A stretch of DNA of 64,000 bases from Streptococcus porcinus (GCF_901542335.1 NZ_LR594036.1:1054001-1118000), one strand, 5' to 3'; positions 37,501-47,909 are shown, counted from the first letter of the stretch. Notes: a model not told the origin generated them from the letters alone. Translations and numbers: made by a program.

Positions 37501-40500
37501 ATCTGCTTTTGGGAATGCTTGGTGTCCCAGGCTTTGAAGTTACCATCTTCATCGACATAGTAACTGATTTCTTCCGTCTTGGTCCCCACTCGAATGCCTT
37601 TGTTATCTCGATAGTAAACTGTTGAACCCTGATACCCAAAACTGTACTGACCTAGATTTTCTCTAATATCAGGTGGAATGGAGGTATCAATCACTTGTTT
37701 GGTCAATACATCTGGGTTAATGATGACCTCATTTCGATCAATCTCTCTTGGGGCCTTAACATGGTTTAGAGCAGTTTGGACACTTGCGATGAGGTTATCA
37801 CTAGTCCCCTTAACAGAAAGTGTTCCACCGTTAAAGTTTCTAACCTCATAGGTTCCTAGCACTTGGTTATTGTATTCTCCATCAAAGTAAGGATTGAGCC
37901 AAATACGGTTGTCCTTGTCATAACGAATAGACCCTGAAAAGGCTAAGTCATCTGCCACATAGCCCTTGTTCAAGTGTTTCTGGAAGAACAACATATCCGT
38001 TGTGACATTGGTTCCGGCAATGGCCTTAAAGGCGGTATCAGGCAAGCGAACCCCTCCAAGAAAGTCAGTTGTCTCACGAATATCTTGTAAAATGTTTTCG
38101 GTTCGCTTATCCATGGTACCTGTTGAAGAGATAATGGCTACTTGCCCACCATCATGCACCAAATCAAGGGATTTTTTAACAAAATAGTCATGAATCATAT
38201 AAGGCTTATCGTACCTGTTATCCGCAATTCGAAGATTGGCAAACGGCACATTTGAAATCACCAAATCAAAACTATCATCATTAAAAGCAACCGTCTCAAA
38301 TCCTTTGACCTCAATATGGCTATTCGGGTGAAGGTGTTTGGCAATAGCTCCTGTAATGGTATCTAACTCTACGCCATATAGCTCACTCTTTTCTCTTAAG
38401 TGTTTGGGCATAGCCGCAAAGAAATTCCCTGTTCCCATGGAAGGGTCTAGGATTTTACCACCTGTAAAACCATCTCTTTCCAACTTATCCCACATCTGAC
38501 GGATAAGGGCAGGGTCTGTGTAATAGGCTGTCAGAGAGGACTGTTTCATATCTGAATACTCTTTATCTGTGACTAAGCCTTTCAGTTCTTCTCGTTCCTT
38601 AGAAAATTTTGGATTATAGTCATCAAAGAAATCATTGGCAAGTCCACCCCAACCCACATACTTGGCAAGGAGTTCTTGTTCACTTGGACTTGCCTGTCTG
38701 CGTTCCGTTTCAAGTGTTTTAACCAAACGAATTGCAGCAATGTTTGTCTCAACCTTATCTCTAGCAGTCTTAGGATAAAAGTCCGTCAAATCTTCTGGGA
38801 AGTAGAAATCCGTTGCTGGAATATCTGGAATCGTTCCGACTACTTCCCCTTCAGGAATTTGACTATCTGATTCTTCAAGATCAGTATCGTTATGACCTTT
38901 TTCTGAACCATCTGGATCCAATAATCCAATACTCTGACCTGGCTCCTCTTCCAAAAATGAAAAAAGATTTAGTTCTTGGTCCGCTCCTTCTAACTCTATT
39001 TGTGGTTCTACCTTTGGCTGATGAAGTGCCTGACTGACTTCTTCCCAAGTTCTCACATAAAGAACTGGATTTTGTTCAATGATATCCGAAAAGTCATTGA
39101 CTAACTCAATCCGCATCAAACCGTTTAATCGAGCATCACTGACCGACACGACCTCAAAGTTCTGTCCCTTATAGGAAACCAATGACCCAAGAGGATAAAT
39201 GTCCAAGACCGTCTGAACAAGTGGATTTACCGCAAATTCTTCATCAACCACTACTTTCGTCTCAGTTTTCTCTAGCTTGCTTTTCCAATCTCTAAAGGTT
39301 AAATCTGGCTGATTGCCTTTATCTTTTTCAAATTGTTCCGCGTCTTCTCTGCTAAGTTCTTGGTGTAAAAAGGCGTAAGCAATTTGTCGCAGCTCTTCAA
39401 TGGAAAGCTGGCTACCAAAGAAAAATTCAACCTTTTCATGACTTAGCCCCATTTGGACTAGTTCTGTCGCAAGGGCTAGTTGAGTTACCGAGGCATTGGG
39501 ATAGCCACCTAATAAAGCAAGATCCGCATTTTTCAAACGAAAACGACCTGCCGCATCCAATAAAATACCGACTTGGTCTGGATCAAACTGAGATAAATCA
39601 ATCCCTAGCTGAGTCAGTTTTTCTTGATTTTCTATCCTAATAACTTGCCCAATTTTTTCTAATTCCTTTTCTTCGACCGTAGTCAGCGTTCGTTTTAGCT
39701 CATAGGGACTGCCATCAGCTTCTAGATAGGTAAGTAACTCTTCTCCTTCAAAGATTTGTGTCATCTCCATCTCAGTATCGAAATCACCTCGTCTAAAACT
39801 TGGGACTTTGGAACGTTCATTTCGAATTTGGTCAAAATAGGTTAGTATCTCAAATTTATGTCGTAAAGATAACTCTTCATAAGCTGGCAGATGACTTGTT
39901 TTTCCTGTTTGAACATCTAGTTGAGACAAATCTACATCCAAACTTGCAATGATAAAAGAACCATCTTCTCTAAAAGATATTGCTTGATTACTACTAGCTT
40001 TGTGCTCATCAACAGTTTCTACATTTTCTAGAACAGTTTCATCAACTCCTGTTTCAAGCTCAGGCTCGTAGGTCAAGAGAAACTGTTCAATATCTCGGCT
40101 GATCCTATCCGCTAAATTATTAGCCACACGATAAACATTGACCAAATTTGCTCCCTTACTCTTTTGTAAGAGTGAATTAGGTGATGTGGTTTGGTAGTGA
40201 CCGTTTGAGTCTAATAATTGAAAACGAGTGGCCAGATTAAACAAGGCCACTTCTATCACCAAGTCTTTTTCAGACGGCGATAGTTTGTCGAGTTTTTGGA
40301 GACCAGTTTGGCCGAATACTTGTGTATAGGTCAATAGATCATGAGCAGTATCATAAGGACTAGCCTGGACAAAAGCTGAAACATCTGTCTCAAAGTGAAG
40401 TACCTGAACTGGTCTGATGTTTGCTTGCCTATTGGTTAAAAACTGACGAATAAGACTATCCCACTCCTCATCAAAATGCTCAGCTTGGTAATATAAAAAA

Positions 40501-40568
40501 TCCTCAAGCAAGGCTCTATCACGAGGAATGGTAGCCCGCAACATCTGTAGTAAAACTTCTTGATTCAT
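34593..40568 (-). CDS. Giant N6-methylase/SNF2-type helicase, N-terminal exon
   Basis: 1992 codons of a protein that would be ~2274 aa after splicing. The N-terminal ~600 residues are poorly characterised. A methyltransferase-like domain follows at ~665-830: KILDPSMGTGNFFAAMP (SAM motif) and LVISNVPFANLRI (NPPF-like catalytic motif IV with Val). The SF2/SNF2 helicase is at ~1440-1985: LAHEVGSGKTLTMLGAGFKL, FLFVDEAHHFKNIRP, FATGTPVSNSISELFTMM, LMASTEKGGTGLNVQ and IQRNGRLIRQGN. Such proteins are constant in this ICE family; a role in protecting or processing transferred DNA is assumed. GGGAGG precedes the ATG at 40568. Intron 1 interrupts it right after SFDNYLW. Confidence 0.92.
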
Positions 40569-40585
40569 TCGTTCCTCCCATCAAA

Positions 40586-40612
40586 AAAGAGCTGAGATTC
40601 TATTCTCAGCCC
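40586..40612 (-). terminator. Attenuator-like hairpin before the helicase gene
   Basis: GCTGAGA/TCTCAGC stem with a six-base loop; on the minus strand it is followed by TCTTTTTTGAT and then the GGGAGG ribosome site. It lies between the 184-aa gene and the helicase and would reduce read-through. Confidence 0.6.
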
Positions 40613-40618
40613 TTTGTG

Positions 40619-41170
40619 TTAATCTAGGACCAAGGCTCGTTGGTCTCTTTCTTGTGGAATACCTTCCAATACAGTAGCTACGTAGTGTTGTAAGAAATGA
40701 CTTTTCTGGTCTAGTAAATCTTTTTGCAAGGCAAGGTGAACCAGATCTCCAAAATAATCCTGACTGGAAATGGCCAAGTCCTGTTGAATCATGGCCTGCA
40801 AGGTTTCAAGACTAAGTAGTGAATAATCGTCACTATCCAAAACCTCATATTGATTCAAGGTGTCTGAAAGACTGTTTGATGATATTAGATCCATAATAAA
40901 ACTAGAGCCTTCACCTGTTCGGTACAGTTTTTCCAGAATATCAGTCATATCAGCTTTTACTTCATCCTGATAACCATCCACTTTAACTCGTAGCTCATCA
41001 CTAATCAAGGACAGGTCATCTTCATCCATATAATCTTGATAAACTTGATTGAGAATTGTTCTATCAGAAATACTTAATTCCAAAGGGAGAAAGGCTTTGA
41101 TAAACTCTTGGTAATTGACCTTCTCCATTTCAGACAAAGCCTCTTTCATGGTGTCAAAGTTCCAAGTCAT
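40619..41170 (-). CDS. Acidic ICE protein upstream of the helicase
   Basis: A 183-aa acidic, helical protein (MTWNFDTMKEALSEMEKVNYQEF; DYMDEDDLSLISDELRVKVDGYQDE). I take the ATG at 41170 (GGAG seven bases upstream). It overlaps the end of the 63-aa EF/TSP3-like gene. No motif is recognised; conserved position before the helicase suggests a backbone role. Confidence 0.6.
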   Translation of the reverse strand: MTWNFDTMKEALSEMEKVNYQEFIKAFLPLELSISDRTILNQVYQDYMDEDDLSLISDELRVKVDGYQDEVKADMTDILEKLYRTGEGSSFIMDLISSNSLSDTLNQYEVLDSDDYSLLSLETLQAMIQQDLAISSQDYFGDLVHLALQKDLLDQKSHFLQHYVATVLEGIPQERDQRALVLD

Positions 41171-41345
41171 CACACAACTCCTTTTGTGGAACTAGAGGCG
41201 ATTGTCCAGCTTGTAACTCCTCCAAATCAGAATGACAATCACCATCTGAATCAATAGAGTGCGGATTTGTTCCTAGAGCTAATTCCTGTGCATCTGTCAG
41301 ACCATCATAGTCTGAATCCTTTTCATAAATGGTTTTTGGATTCAT
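41154..41345 (-). CDS. Small calcium-binding-repeat protein
   Basis: A 63-aa protein with two thrombospondin-3/EF-like acidic repeats, KDSDYDGLTDAQELALGTNP and DSDGDCHSDLEELQAG, which normally bind calcium. It has no signal peptide. It starts at the base after the adhesin stop and overlaps the next gene. It may be a detached module from a surface protein or a small regulator; function unknown. Confidence 0.6.
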   Translation of the reverse strand: MNPKTIYEKDSDYDGLTDAQELALGTNPHSIDSDGDCHSDLEELQAGQSPLVPQKELCDDLEL

Positions 41346-44300
41346 TTACTTCTCCTCCTTTTTCTTCAGTCCATAAGCTGTACCAAGAAGGATTCCAGCT
41401 CCAATTAAGCCCAAAAGGGATTCATGTTCCCCTGTATTTGGCAATACACTTGCAGTTACAGGAGGTTCAGTAATTTCAATCGGTGGTTGAGGTGGTGTTG
41501 GTTGATTTGGAGCCGGCACTTCTGGTTCAGGAGTACTTGTTACAACTGTATTTGAACTGATGACATAACCATTTACGGTATGAAGATAGGTATTCTCCAC
41601 CTGACCAGCCGCAATCCGTTTCATCTGAAGGTAAACATCTGCTTGGAAGGATGAATCATCTGAGATAGTTTCTAAGAAGACAGTATCAAACGTAATAGAA
41701 ACTAGACCGTTTTCCGTATCTACCTGTTGCAAGGTATATTTCGTGACTTCAGTTCCCGCTTTTAACAGCGTACCATCTTTGAGCGTGACATCCGTTATCA
41801 AATAACTACGATAAACACCATTGTATTCATCATGTTTTTCGTCATAATCATCTTTAAAACCATAGTCAAATAGGGCAGTCGCACGATTGTTTGGAATCAT
41901 CGCTCCAACCAAGCGATAGTTAAAGGTTTGATTCAAGGCTACTTCTTTCCCATCAAGGCTGTTATTTTTATGAGACAAGTCAATCACCACATCTTTTTGT
42001 GGGTCTAATTTTGGAACATTATTGACCACTGTTTCCGTCACATAGGCCAAGCCAAAATCAATTTGATAGGCTGTATTTTCATACTGACCATCTGTTTTGG
42101 TCAGCTCATTTTTAACCGTCATCGGAAGGGTGACAACTAAGGTTTGACCAGTCTTCACATAGGTCTCATAAAAGGTTTGGGGATCATCACTACTAAGGAC
42201 TTGAATGGCTCCTTTAGGTGTAAACTGACGTTTAGCCATGGCATCTTGGACGACTTTCGGAGCTTCTGATAAACTAGCGTAGGTGCTGACAGAGATACCA
42301 GATACACGATTGCCATCCTTATCCAAAACTTGAATGCCATCAGGATTTAGGGTAAGAGCTTCTTCTGGGTAATCGTCTACCATGTAAAATCCCTTGGCAA
42401 GAACATCATCCGTCACGACCATGTCCTTGTATTGACTGTAATCCAAGACAATTTTGTAATAATTGACTGTATTCGGAAGGACAGTCTTTCCATCAATTAA
42501 AATGCCTTCTTGATTGGTGTTGGACTTGTGTGGAGTTACTTTAGGGACAAAATTGGTCACCGTATTGGTTTCATAAGCTTGGCCAAAGTCCACCTGATAG
42601 GCCAAGTTTTCATAAGACTCCCCTGAATTAAGCATGGTTTCCAAAACCGTCATCGGAGTAACAATGGTAATGTTCTCACCCTTGGTCACATAGTTTTCAT
42701 AGAAGGCTTGTGGGTCTTCTGGCATAAAGACTTGGAAAGCACCTTTGGGCTGAATGTTCCGTTTAGAAAAGGCTTCTTGTAGTGTTTTGGGAGCTTCTGA
42801 TAATTGAGAATAGGACTTCACAGTGATTCCTGAAGCTGCCTTTCCGTCAGATGTGACAAACTGAACAGTTGCTTCATCTGGTAAGAGGGCTTCTTCTGGA
42901 TAATCATCCACAAAGTAAAAGCCTTGTGCAATCTGAGAGCTGTCTGCTTTAATGCCTCGGTATTGGTCCAAATCCCATGAGAGAGTATAGTGATTTTGAG
43001 TTCCCACTAGCATGGGCTTCCCATTGATGTCCACTTTGTCTTTATTGAGGTTTTGTTTCTTTGGCTCAGGAGAAACGAGGGTGTTGGTCACTTCCTTGGT
43101 TTCATAGCCATTGCCGAAATCCACTTGGTAGGCCTTGTTTGTATAGGTTTTTGTTTGACCATAGAGACTATCGTTAACCGTCATTTTGGTCAAAAGAACC
43201 AGGGATGTACCTGTTTGAACATACTGGTCATAAAAGGCTTGGTTATCATCTGGCATAAAGACTTGAAAGGCACCTGTCGGTGTAATCTTAGCACGAGCTA
43301 ATTTATCTTGAAGGTCTTTAGGGGCATCATTTAGTGAAGCATAGGTTTTAACCGTTATACCTGATACCTTCTGACCATCAAGAGTTGTAACAGCCGTGCC
43401 ATTTTCCACCACATCAAGCACTTCCTCTGGGTAATCGTCCACAAAGAAGAAGCCTCGTGCAATTGTCTCTTTAGCAGAACGATCTCCCTTATACTGGTCC
43501 AAATCCCAAGTCAAACGGTAGTGGTTGGTTGTGCCAAGGGCTACGACCGTATCGTTAATGAGAACACCATCCGCATTTTCATTGTTCTTGTCAGGTGTAA
43601 TAAGTGTAGTTGTCTCCCCATCACCTGGTGTACGAACCGTTACAACATTTGAAGTGACTGTGTAAGCATTGGTTGTGCCCTTGTTCAAAAGGAGTTTGTA
43701 ACTATTAGAATAGGTTGCCCCATCATTTTGAACAGAACCATAGAGTTTTGGGGCGGTCAATTGATAAACCTTGGTTAAATCTTTATTCACCTCCTGCAAC
43801 AAGTTTTCCTTTGCGGTTAAGGTCACAAAGTTTTTAGATACATCAAAAGTCACTTCGTAGTCCCCGTTTTCAGCCTGTGTTTTTTCCAAATCAAAGAGAT
43901 ACCCTGCAGGCAAGTAGTCCTCAAACATGAGACTAGTCGTTTTGGCACGATTAGGAGATAGAGCATCGACCGTTAAGGGATAGATAACCGTTGAATCTTT
44001 TGCGACTGTTTTCTCATGTACATTATCTTGGTCCGTATTCACCACTTCTTTCATAATTTCTGGAGTTGTGGTCAAACGATAAGCATGATAATGGACAGTC
44101 GGTACTTGTGATGGTGTTGGTAGTTCTTTTGGAATAGGCTTGACAGGTAGCGTTACCTTGGTCAACGTCAGATTAGGCTGCACCACTTCTTCCAAAGGCT
44201 TGGGCATGAAGGTTACTGGTTTTTCTGGTGTAAAGGTTTTTGGAGTAAAGACATCTGGTATTACCGTAATAGGTTCTGGAACGGGTTCAAGTTCTACCGT

Positions 44301-46241
44301 TACATGAGGTTTGGGACTATAAGGTGTTACTGTCCGTGCAACTGGTAGAGTATTTAAGGCAAACCAGTAAGACAATCCAACATTCTGTGGCATATCGCCT
44401 TGGCCAAAGGTTACCGTATAGGTATTACCTGATGTAACCGTTGAGACAATGGCACCCTTATAGGCATAAGGGCTATATGTCGTATCCCATTCTTCAGGTA
44501 AATTCAAATCATTTGCACGGTTTGAACCCAAAGAACGAGCCAGACCCTCATCGGTCACTTGGATGGTTGAACCATTAATAGGTACAAATTTCCCAGATGA
44601 ATCTTTAACATATTCTAGTCCAATGTCATTATGATTAAGGGAAGAATGCGTGAAGACACCTGGTTTTTCTTTGGAGAAGGTAACTTGTGAACCGTCTTCC
44701 AAAAAATACTTAGCAACTACACGAAACTCCATCTTGTCTGTTCGCCAGTCACCGTTTCCGTCATTTCGATAGGCAATGAAGCCCTCGGTTGGATCATTTG
44801 GTACAACCAATTTCACGGCATCAGTTCCAGCTGGTGATACAAGGTTGGTAATATCGTAAGTCACACGACTAATCTTTTTGCCATCAAATCGTGCATTTTG
44901 AAGATTTTGATAGTTAAAACTAAGGGTCTCACCTGTTTTGAAGCTATCATAGACAAAGAATCCTGTTGAATCCAAAATTCTTGAGTACCCACCCAGCATA
45001 GCATCGCCAGTTGAAATGATCTGATCAGGATTTCGGGTAATGGCCCCATGTTGTGCTTGGGGTTCACCGTTATTGAGATTGAGGGCTTGAGCAAGGGCTT
45101 CAGAAATATAACCTTCTTCACCTTTTGAAATCTCGGCCAAGTCACGTTGATAGCGTTCCATTTCTTTGGCATTGTAGGCATCAATTGCTTCATTCTTTTT
45201 TCTGGCTGCGGCTTCTTTTTCTTGATTACGTTTTGTAATGGCTTCAATCTCAGCTGCTCGATTTGAAACTAATTGTTGTTTCTCCTGATTAGCCTGATCC
45301 ACCGCAGCTTGACCTGCACGGTTTTCAGCATCTACAGTAGCTTGATCTTCCTGATTACGCCTTTCAATGGCTTCGTTATCTGCTTTTGCCTTTGCAAGTC
45401 CAGCCTCATTTTCTTTTTGAATGACCTGATTTTTCGCAACAATATCATCTGCCTTGGTTTTCTTTGTTAGATAATCCGCTAAAGCTTGTTCGTTAGTTGA
45501 TTGAATGGTTTCAACAGCCTTGCCATAGTTTGTATAGTCAAGGACAGATGTCCCGTTTCCTGATGAAACTACTTGTTCTTTTACTGTCACATCAGCATCT
45601 GCATACTGGGATTTTAGGTCATTGACTTTGGTATCAACCCAAGCATTTGTCTCTTTACCAGTTTGGTTGGCCCCTTCGTAGGCCTGTGACAGCTCCTTGT
45701 TTTCTTGTTCAATGCGGGCTTTATTCGATTCATATGTTGCTTTATCAGCTTTGTAGGTTTCAGTAACTTCATTGATAACCTCAACTTGTTTTTGGGCATC
45801 TGCTTCTGCTTTAGAAATTTGTTGGTTAGTTTCAGTCGCAGATGTCGTATTTCCCAAATCCATTGGACTATCTTCAACTGTAGAAACACCTTCAGCCTTG
45901 GCTTCTTCAACTGCTTGTGTTACCGTATCATGCGGTACGGTGACAGCAATCGCTCCATTAGATTGACCAGTTGACGCTATACTTTCAGTTTGTGCAGAAA
46001 CGGGGGTTGGCTGTGCTTCTGGTAAATTCGTGGCTGGATTCTCCGTTCGTTGAATAGTGGTGTCAACTGATTTTGAGACTTCATCAGCATGTGCAACCGT
46101 TCCTCCCCAAGCAACAACAGCGGTCACCATTGTTCCAAGGGCAACCGAACATAGAGTACGGTATTTTTTACTCTTACGAAAGACGTGTTTCTCGCCTTTT
46201 TCCTGATTGACAAAAAAGTGATGATTACATGTTTTGGTCAT
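41346..46241 (-). CDS. Antigen I/II-family LPXTG adhesin
   Basis: A 1631-aa wall-anchored adhesin. A long signal peptide (KKYRTLCSVALGTMVTAVVAW, cleavage near AHADE) precedes an alanine-rich helical stalk (~150-370, with RIEQENKELSQAYEGAN and NQEKQQLVSNRAAEIEAITK) and the variable head (~400-660). A proline-rich segment follows (PEPITVIPDVFTPKTF, ~660-720). The C-terminal part has five domain-like units: EDYLPAGY, three with VDDYPEE (GFFFVDDYPEE, GFYFVDDYPEE, GFYMVDDYPEE) and KDDYDEKHDEY. It ends LPNTGEHESLLGLIGAGILLG and KKKEEK. It is the standard ICE-borne adhesin and probably aids host or partner-cell attachment. Confidence 0.92.
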   Translation of the reverse strand: MTKTCNHHFFVNQEKGEKHVFRKSKKYRTLCSVALGTMVTAVVAWGGTVAHADEVSKSVDTTIQRTENPATNLPEAQPTPVSAQTESIASTGQSNGAIAVTVPHDTVTQAVEEAKAEGVSTVEDSPMDLGNTTSATETNQQISKAEADAQKQVEVINEVTETYKADKATYESNKARIEQENKELSQAYEGANQTGKETNAWVDTKVNDLKSQYADADVTVKEQVVSSGNGTSVLDYTNYGKAVETIQSTNEQALADYLTKKTKADDIVAKNQVIQKENEAGLAKAKADNEAIERRNQEDQATVDAENRAGQAAVDQANQEKQQLVSNRAAEIEAITKRNQEKEAAARKKNEAIDAYNAKEMERYQRDLAEISKGEEGYISEALAQALNLNNGEPQAQHGAITRNPDQIISTGDAMLGGYSRILDSTGFFVYDSFKTGETLSFNYQNLQNARFDGKKISRVTYDITNLVSPAGTDAVKLVVPNDPTEGFIAYRNDGNGDWRTDKMEFRVVAKYFLEDGSQVTFSKEKPGVFTHSSLNHNDIGLEYVKDSSGKFVPINGSTIQVTDEGLARSLGSNRANDLNLPEEWDTTYSPYAYKGAIVSTVTSGNTYTVTFGQGDMPQNVGLSYWFALNTLPVARTVTPYSPKPHVTVELEPVPEPITVIPDVFTPKTFTPEKPVTFMPKPLEEVVQPNLTLTKVTLPVKPIPKELPTPSQVPTVHYHAYRLTTTPEIMKEVVNTDQDNVHEKTVAKDSTVIYPLTVDALSPNRAKTTSLMFEDYLPAGYLFDLEKTQAENGDYEVTFDVSKNFVTLTAKENLLQEVNKDLTKVYQLTAPKLYGSVQNDGATYSNSYKLLLNKGTTNAYTVTSNVVTVRTPGDGETTTLITPDKNNENADGVLINDTVVALGTTNHYRLTWDLDQYKGDRSAKETIARGFFFVDDYPEEVLDVVENGTAVTTLDGQKVSGITVKTYASLNDAPKDLQDKLARAKITPTGAFQVFMPDDNQAFYDQYVQTGTSLVLLTKMTVNDSLYGQTKTYTNKAYQVDFGNGYETKEVTNTLVSPEPKKQNLNKDKVDINGKPMLVGTQNHYTLSWDLDQYRGIKADSSQIAQGFYFVDDYPEEALLPDEATVQFVTSDGKAASGITVKSYSQLSEAPKTLQEAFSKRNIQPKGAFQVFMPEDPQAFYENYVTKGENITIVTPMTVLETMLNSGESYENLAYQVDFGQAYETNTVTNFVPKVTPHKSNTNQEGILIDGKTVLPNTVNYYKIVLDYSQYKDMVVTDDVLAKGFYMVDDYPEEALTLNPDGIQVLDKDGNRVSGISVSTYASLSEAPKVVQDAMAKRQFTPKGAIQVLSSDDPQTFYETYVKTGQTLVVTLPMTVKNELTKTDGQYENTAYQIDFGLAYVTETVVNNVPKLDPQKDVVIDLSHKNNSLDGKEVALNQTFNYRLVGAMIPNNRATALFDYGFKDDYDEKHDEYNGVYRSYLITDVTLKDGTLLKAGTEVTKYTLQQVDTENGLVSITFDTVFLETISDDSSFQADVYLQMKRIAAGQVENTYLHTVNGYVISSNTVVTSTPEPEVPAPNQPTPPQPPIEITEPPVTASVLPNTGEHESLLGLIGAGILLGTAYGLKKKEEK

Positions 46242-46309
46242 AAAGTGTCCTTCTTTTCTTTTTTCTGTAGCAACAAACTGTCACTCCTTTCTCATCATAA
46301 AAAAGAAGG

Positions 46310-46326
46310 CTTGATTTTGTTATCAC
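46310..46326 (-). promoter_or_regulatory. Repeated 17-bp ICE element, copy B
   Basis: GTGATAACAAAATCAAG on the minus strand, identical to copy A, about 70 bases before the adhesin start; TTATGAT lies at a -10-like distance. It sits between the adhesin and the divergent abiE operator. Confidence 0.5.
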
Positions 46327-46349
46327 GATCAGTTCAGGGAAAAGAAAAT

Positions 46350-46396
46350 GTTGCTTTTACACTACAAATGTTATAAAATTGTAGTATAAAAGCAAC
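46350..46396 (+). promoter_or_regulatory. abiE promoter with AbiEi-type inverted repeat
   Basis: GTTGCTTTTACACTACAA (46350-46367) and TTGTAGTATAAAAGCAAC (46379-46396) are inverted copies with one mismatch in 18. TTGCTT and TATAAA hexamers lie within. AbiEi proteins are known to repress by binding two inverted repeats at their promoter, which this matches. Confidence 0.75.
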
Positions 46397-46412
46397 ATGG
46401 AAAGGAGTAAGC

Positions 46413-47003
46413 ATGTCAAAAAAAGAGATTCTACTTGAATTTATAGAAAACCACAATGGCATTATCACCTATAAAGATTGTAAAGCTCTAAATATTCCAA
46501 CAATATATTTGACAAGACTAGAAAAAGAAGGAATTCTATACCGTGTCGAAAAAGGAATTTTCCTAACCCAGAATGGAGACTACGACGAATACTACTTCTT
46601 TCAGTACCGATATCCGAAAGCTGTTTTCTCATATATCTCAGCGCTTTATCTGCAACAATTTACAGATGAAATCCCTCAATATTTTGACGTAACCATTCCT
46701 AGAGGTTACCGTTTTAATACTCCTCCAGCTAATCTGAACATTCATTCCGTTTCTAAGGAAAATAGCGAACTAGGAATTACTCTTGTAAAAACCCCTATGG
46801 GAAATGAGGTAAGAGTCTATGATTTCGAACGTATTATCTGTGATTTTGTGATTCATCGAGAAAAAATAGATACTGAGCTTTTTGTCAAAACACTTCAACT
46901 TTACGGAAACTATCCTAAAAAAAATCTTACAAAACTCTATGAATATGCGACTAAATTGAACACCTTGGCCAAGGTCAAACAAACTCTGGAGGTCCTAGTA
47001 TGA
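46413..47003 (+). CDS. abiEi: AbiEi antitoxin and autorepressor
   Basis: A 196-aa type IV antitoxin. The N-terminal winged HTH (ILLEFIENHNGIITYKDCKALNIPTIYLTRLEKEGILYRVEKGIF as three short blocks) binds the promoter repeats. The C-terminal domain (YFDVTIPRGYRF, GITLVKTPMGNEVRVYDFERIICDFV) counters the toxin without forming a stable complex in studied cases. AAAGGAG precedes the ATG. It overlaps the toxin start by four bases (ATGA). Strand is opposite to the ICE operons. Confidence 0.9.
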   Translation: MSKKEILLEFIENHNGIITYKDCKALNIPTIYLTRLEKEGILYRVEKGIFLTQNGDYDEYYFFQYRYPKAVFSYISALYLQQFTDEIPQYFDVTIPRGYRFNTPPANLNIHSVSKENSELGITLVKTPMGNEVRVYDFERIICDFVIHREKIDTELFVKTLQLYGNYPKKNLTKLYEYATKLNTLAKVKQTLEVLV

Positions 47004-47845
47004 ATAAAGCTAAGCTAACAGCACTCTGTCATAAAATATCAAAGAATACTGGATTAACCTTTAATTCCGTGATGACCTATTACTTTCTAGAAGTGATTTT
47101 GAAAAAATTAAGTCAGAGTAGCTATTCAAATCACTATATCTTCAAAGGAGGATTCCTACTATCAAATGTTATTGGAGTTGAATCTCGTAGCACGGTTGAT
47201 ATTGATTTTTTGTTCCATCAAATAACACTCTCAGAAGATACTGTGAAGCAGCAACTCAAGGAAATTTTAGCAGATTCAGAAGAAGGTATATCTTTTGTGA
47301 TACAATCCATCACAGCTATTAAAGAAAGTGATGACTATGGCGGCTATCGAGCAACAATTTTGTGCCAACTTGAGAATATTAAACAAGTTATCCATTTGGA
47401 TATTGCGACAGGCGATGTTGTAACTCCTCAGCCGATTACATACGACTATAAAGCTATTTTTGATGAAGATAATTTTCCAATCATTGCTTATACAATTGAA
47501 ACAATTCTAGCTGAGAAACTTCAAACCATCTATTCGCGTAACTTCTTGAACAGCAGAAGCAAAGATTTTTACGATGTTTATATTCTTTCAAAACTGAAGA
47601 AAGAAGACATTGACTTCATTCAGTTGAAAAATGCCTGTCAGAGAACATTTTCATATCGCGAAACAGAACTCGATTTTAAAAAGATTATTGAACTACTCGA
47701 GAGGTTCAAATCTGACCCTATTCAGAATAAACAATGGCAAAATTATTCGAAAAAATATAGCTATACAAAGGGGATTTCCCTTGCGAATGTTCTTGATGAG
47801 ATGATTCATCTCATAACAGTTCTCATTTCTATAAATTCTGATTAA
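47000..47845 (+). CDS. abiEii: AbiEii toxin, nucleotidyltransferase
   Basis: A 281-aa nucleotidyltransferase of the AbiEii/AbiGii family that, when unchecked, halts growth and limits phage spread. Key motifs: IFKGGFLLSNVIGVESRSTVDIDF (motif I GG-x-x-L and the metal-binding DIDF), then LDIATGDVVTPQP, ETILAEKLQTIYSR (motif with conserved Lys) and SRSKDFYDVYILSK. Length is normal. It is followed by a strong terminator. It makes the ICE an addiction and defence module. Confidence 0.92.
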   Translation: MNKAKLTALCHKISKNTGLTFNSVMTYYFLEVILKKLSQSSYSNHYIFKGGFLLSNVIGVESRSTVDIDFLFHQITLSEDTVKQQLKEILADSEEGISFVIQSITAIKESDDYGGYRATILCQLENIKQVIHLDIATGDVVTPQPITYDYKAIFDEDNFPIIAYTIETILAEKLQTIYSRNFLNSRSKDFYDVYILSKLKKEDIDFIQLKNACQRTFSYRETELDFKKIIELLERFKSDPIQNKQWQNYSKKYSYTKGISLANVLDEMIHLITVLISINSD

Positions 47846-47868
47846 TAGTGCCCAAAAAATTAAAAATG

Positions 47869-47909
47869 ATATGCTAACATTTATGCATTTTGTTAGCATA
47901 TCCTTTTTT
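47869..47909. terminator. Bidirectional terminator between abiEii and the lysin
   Basis: GATATGCTAACA/TGTTAGCATATC 12-bp stem followed by CTTTTTTATTT rightward; leftward it also ends in T-rich sequence just after the lysin stop. It serves both convergent transcripts. Confidence 0.85.
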
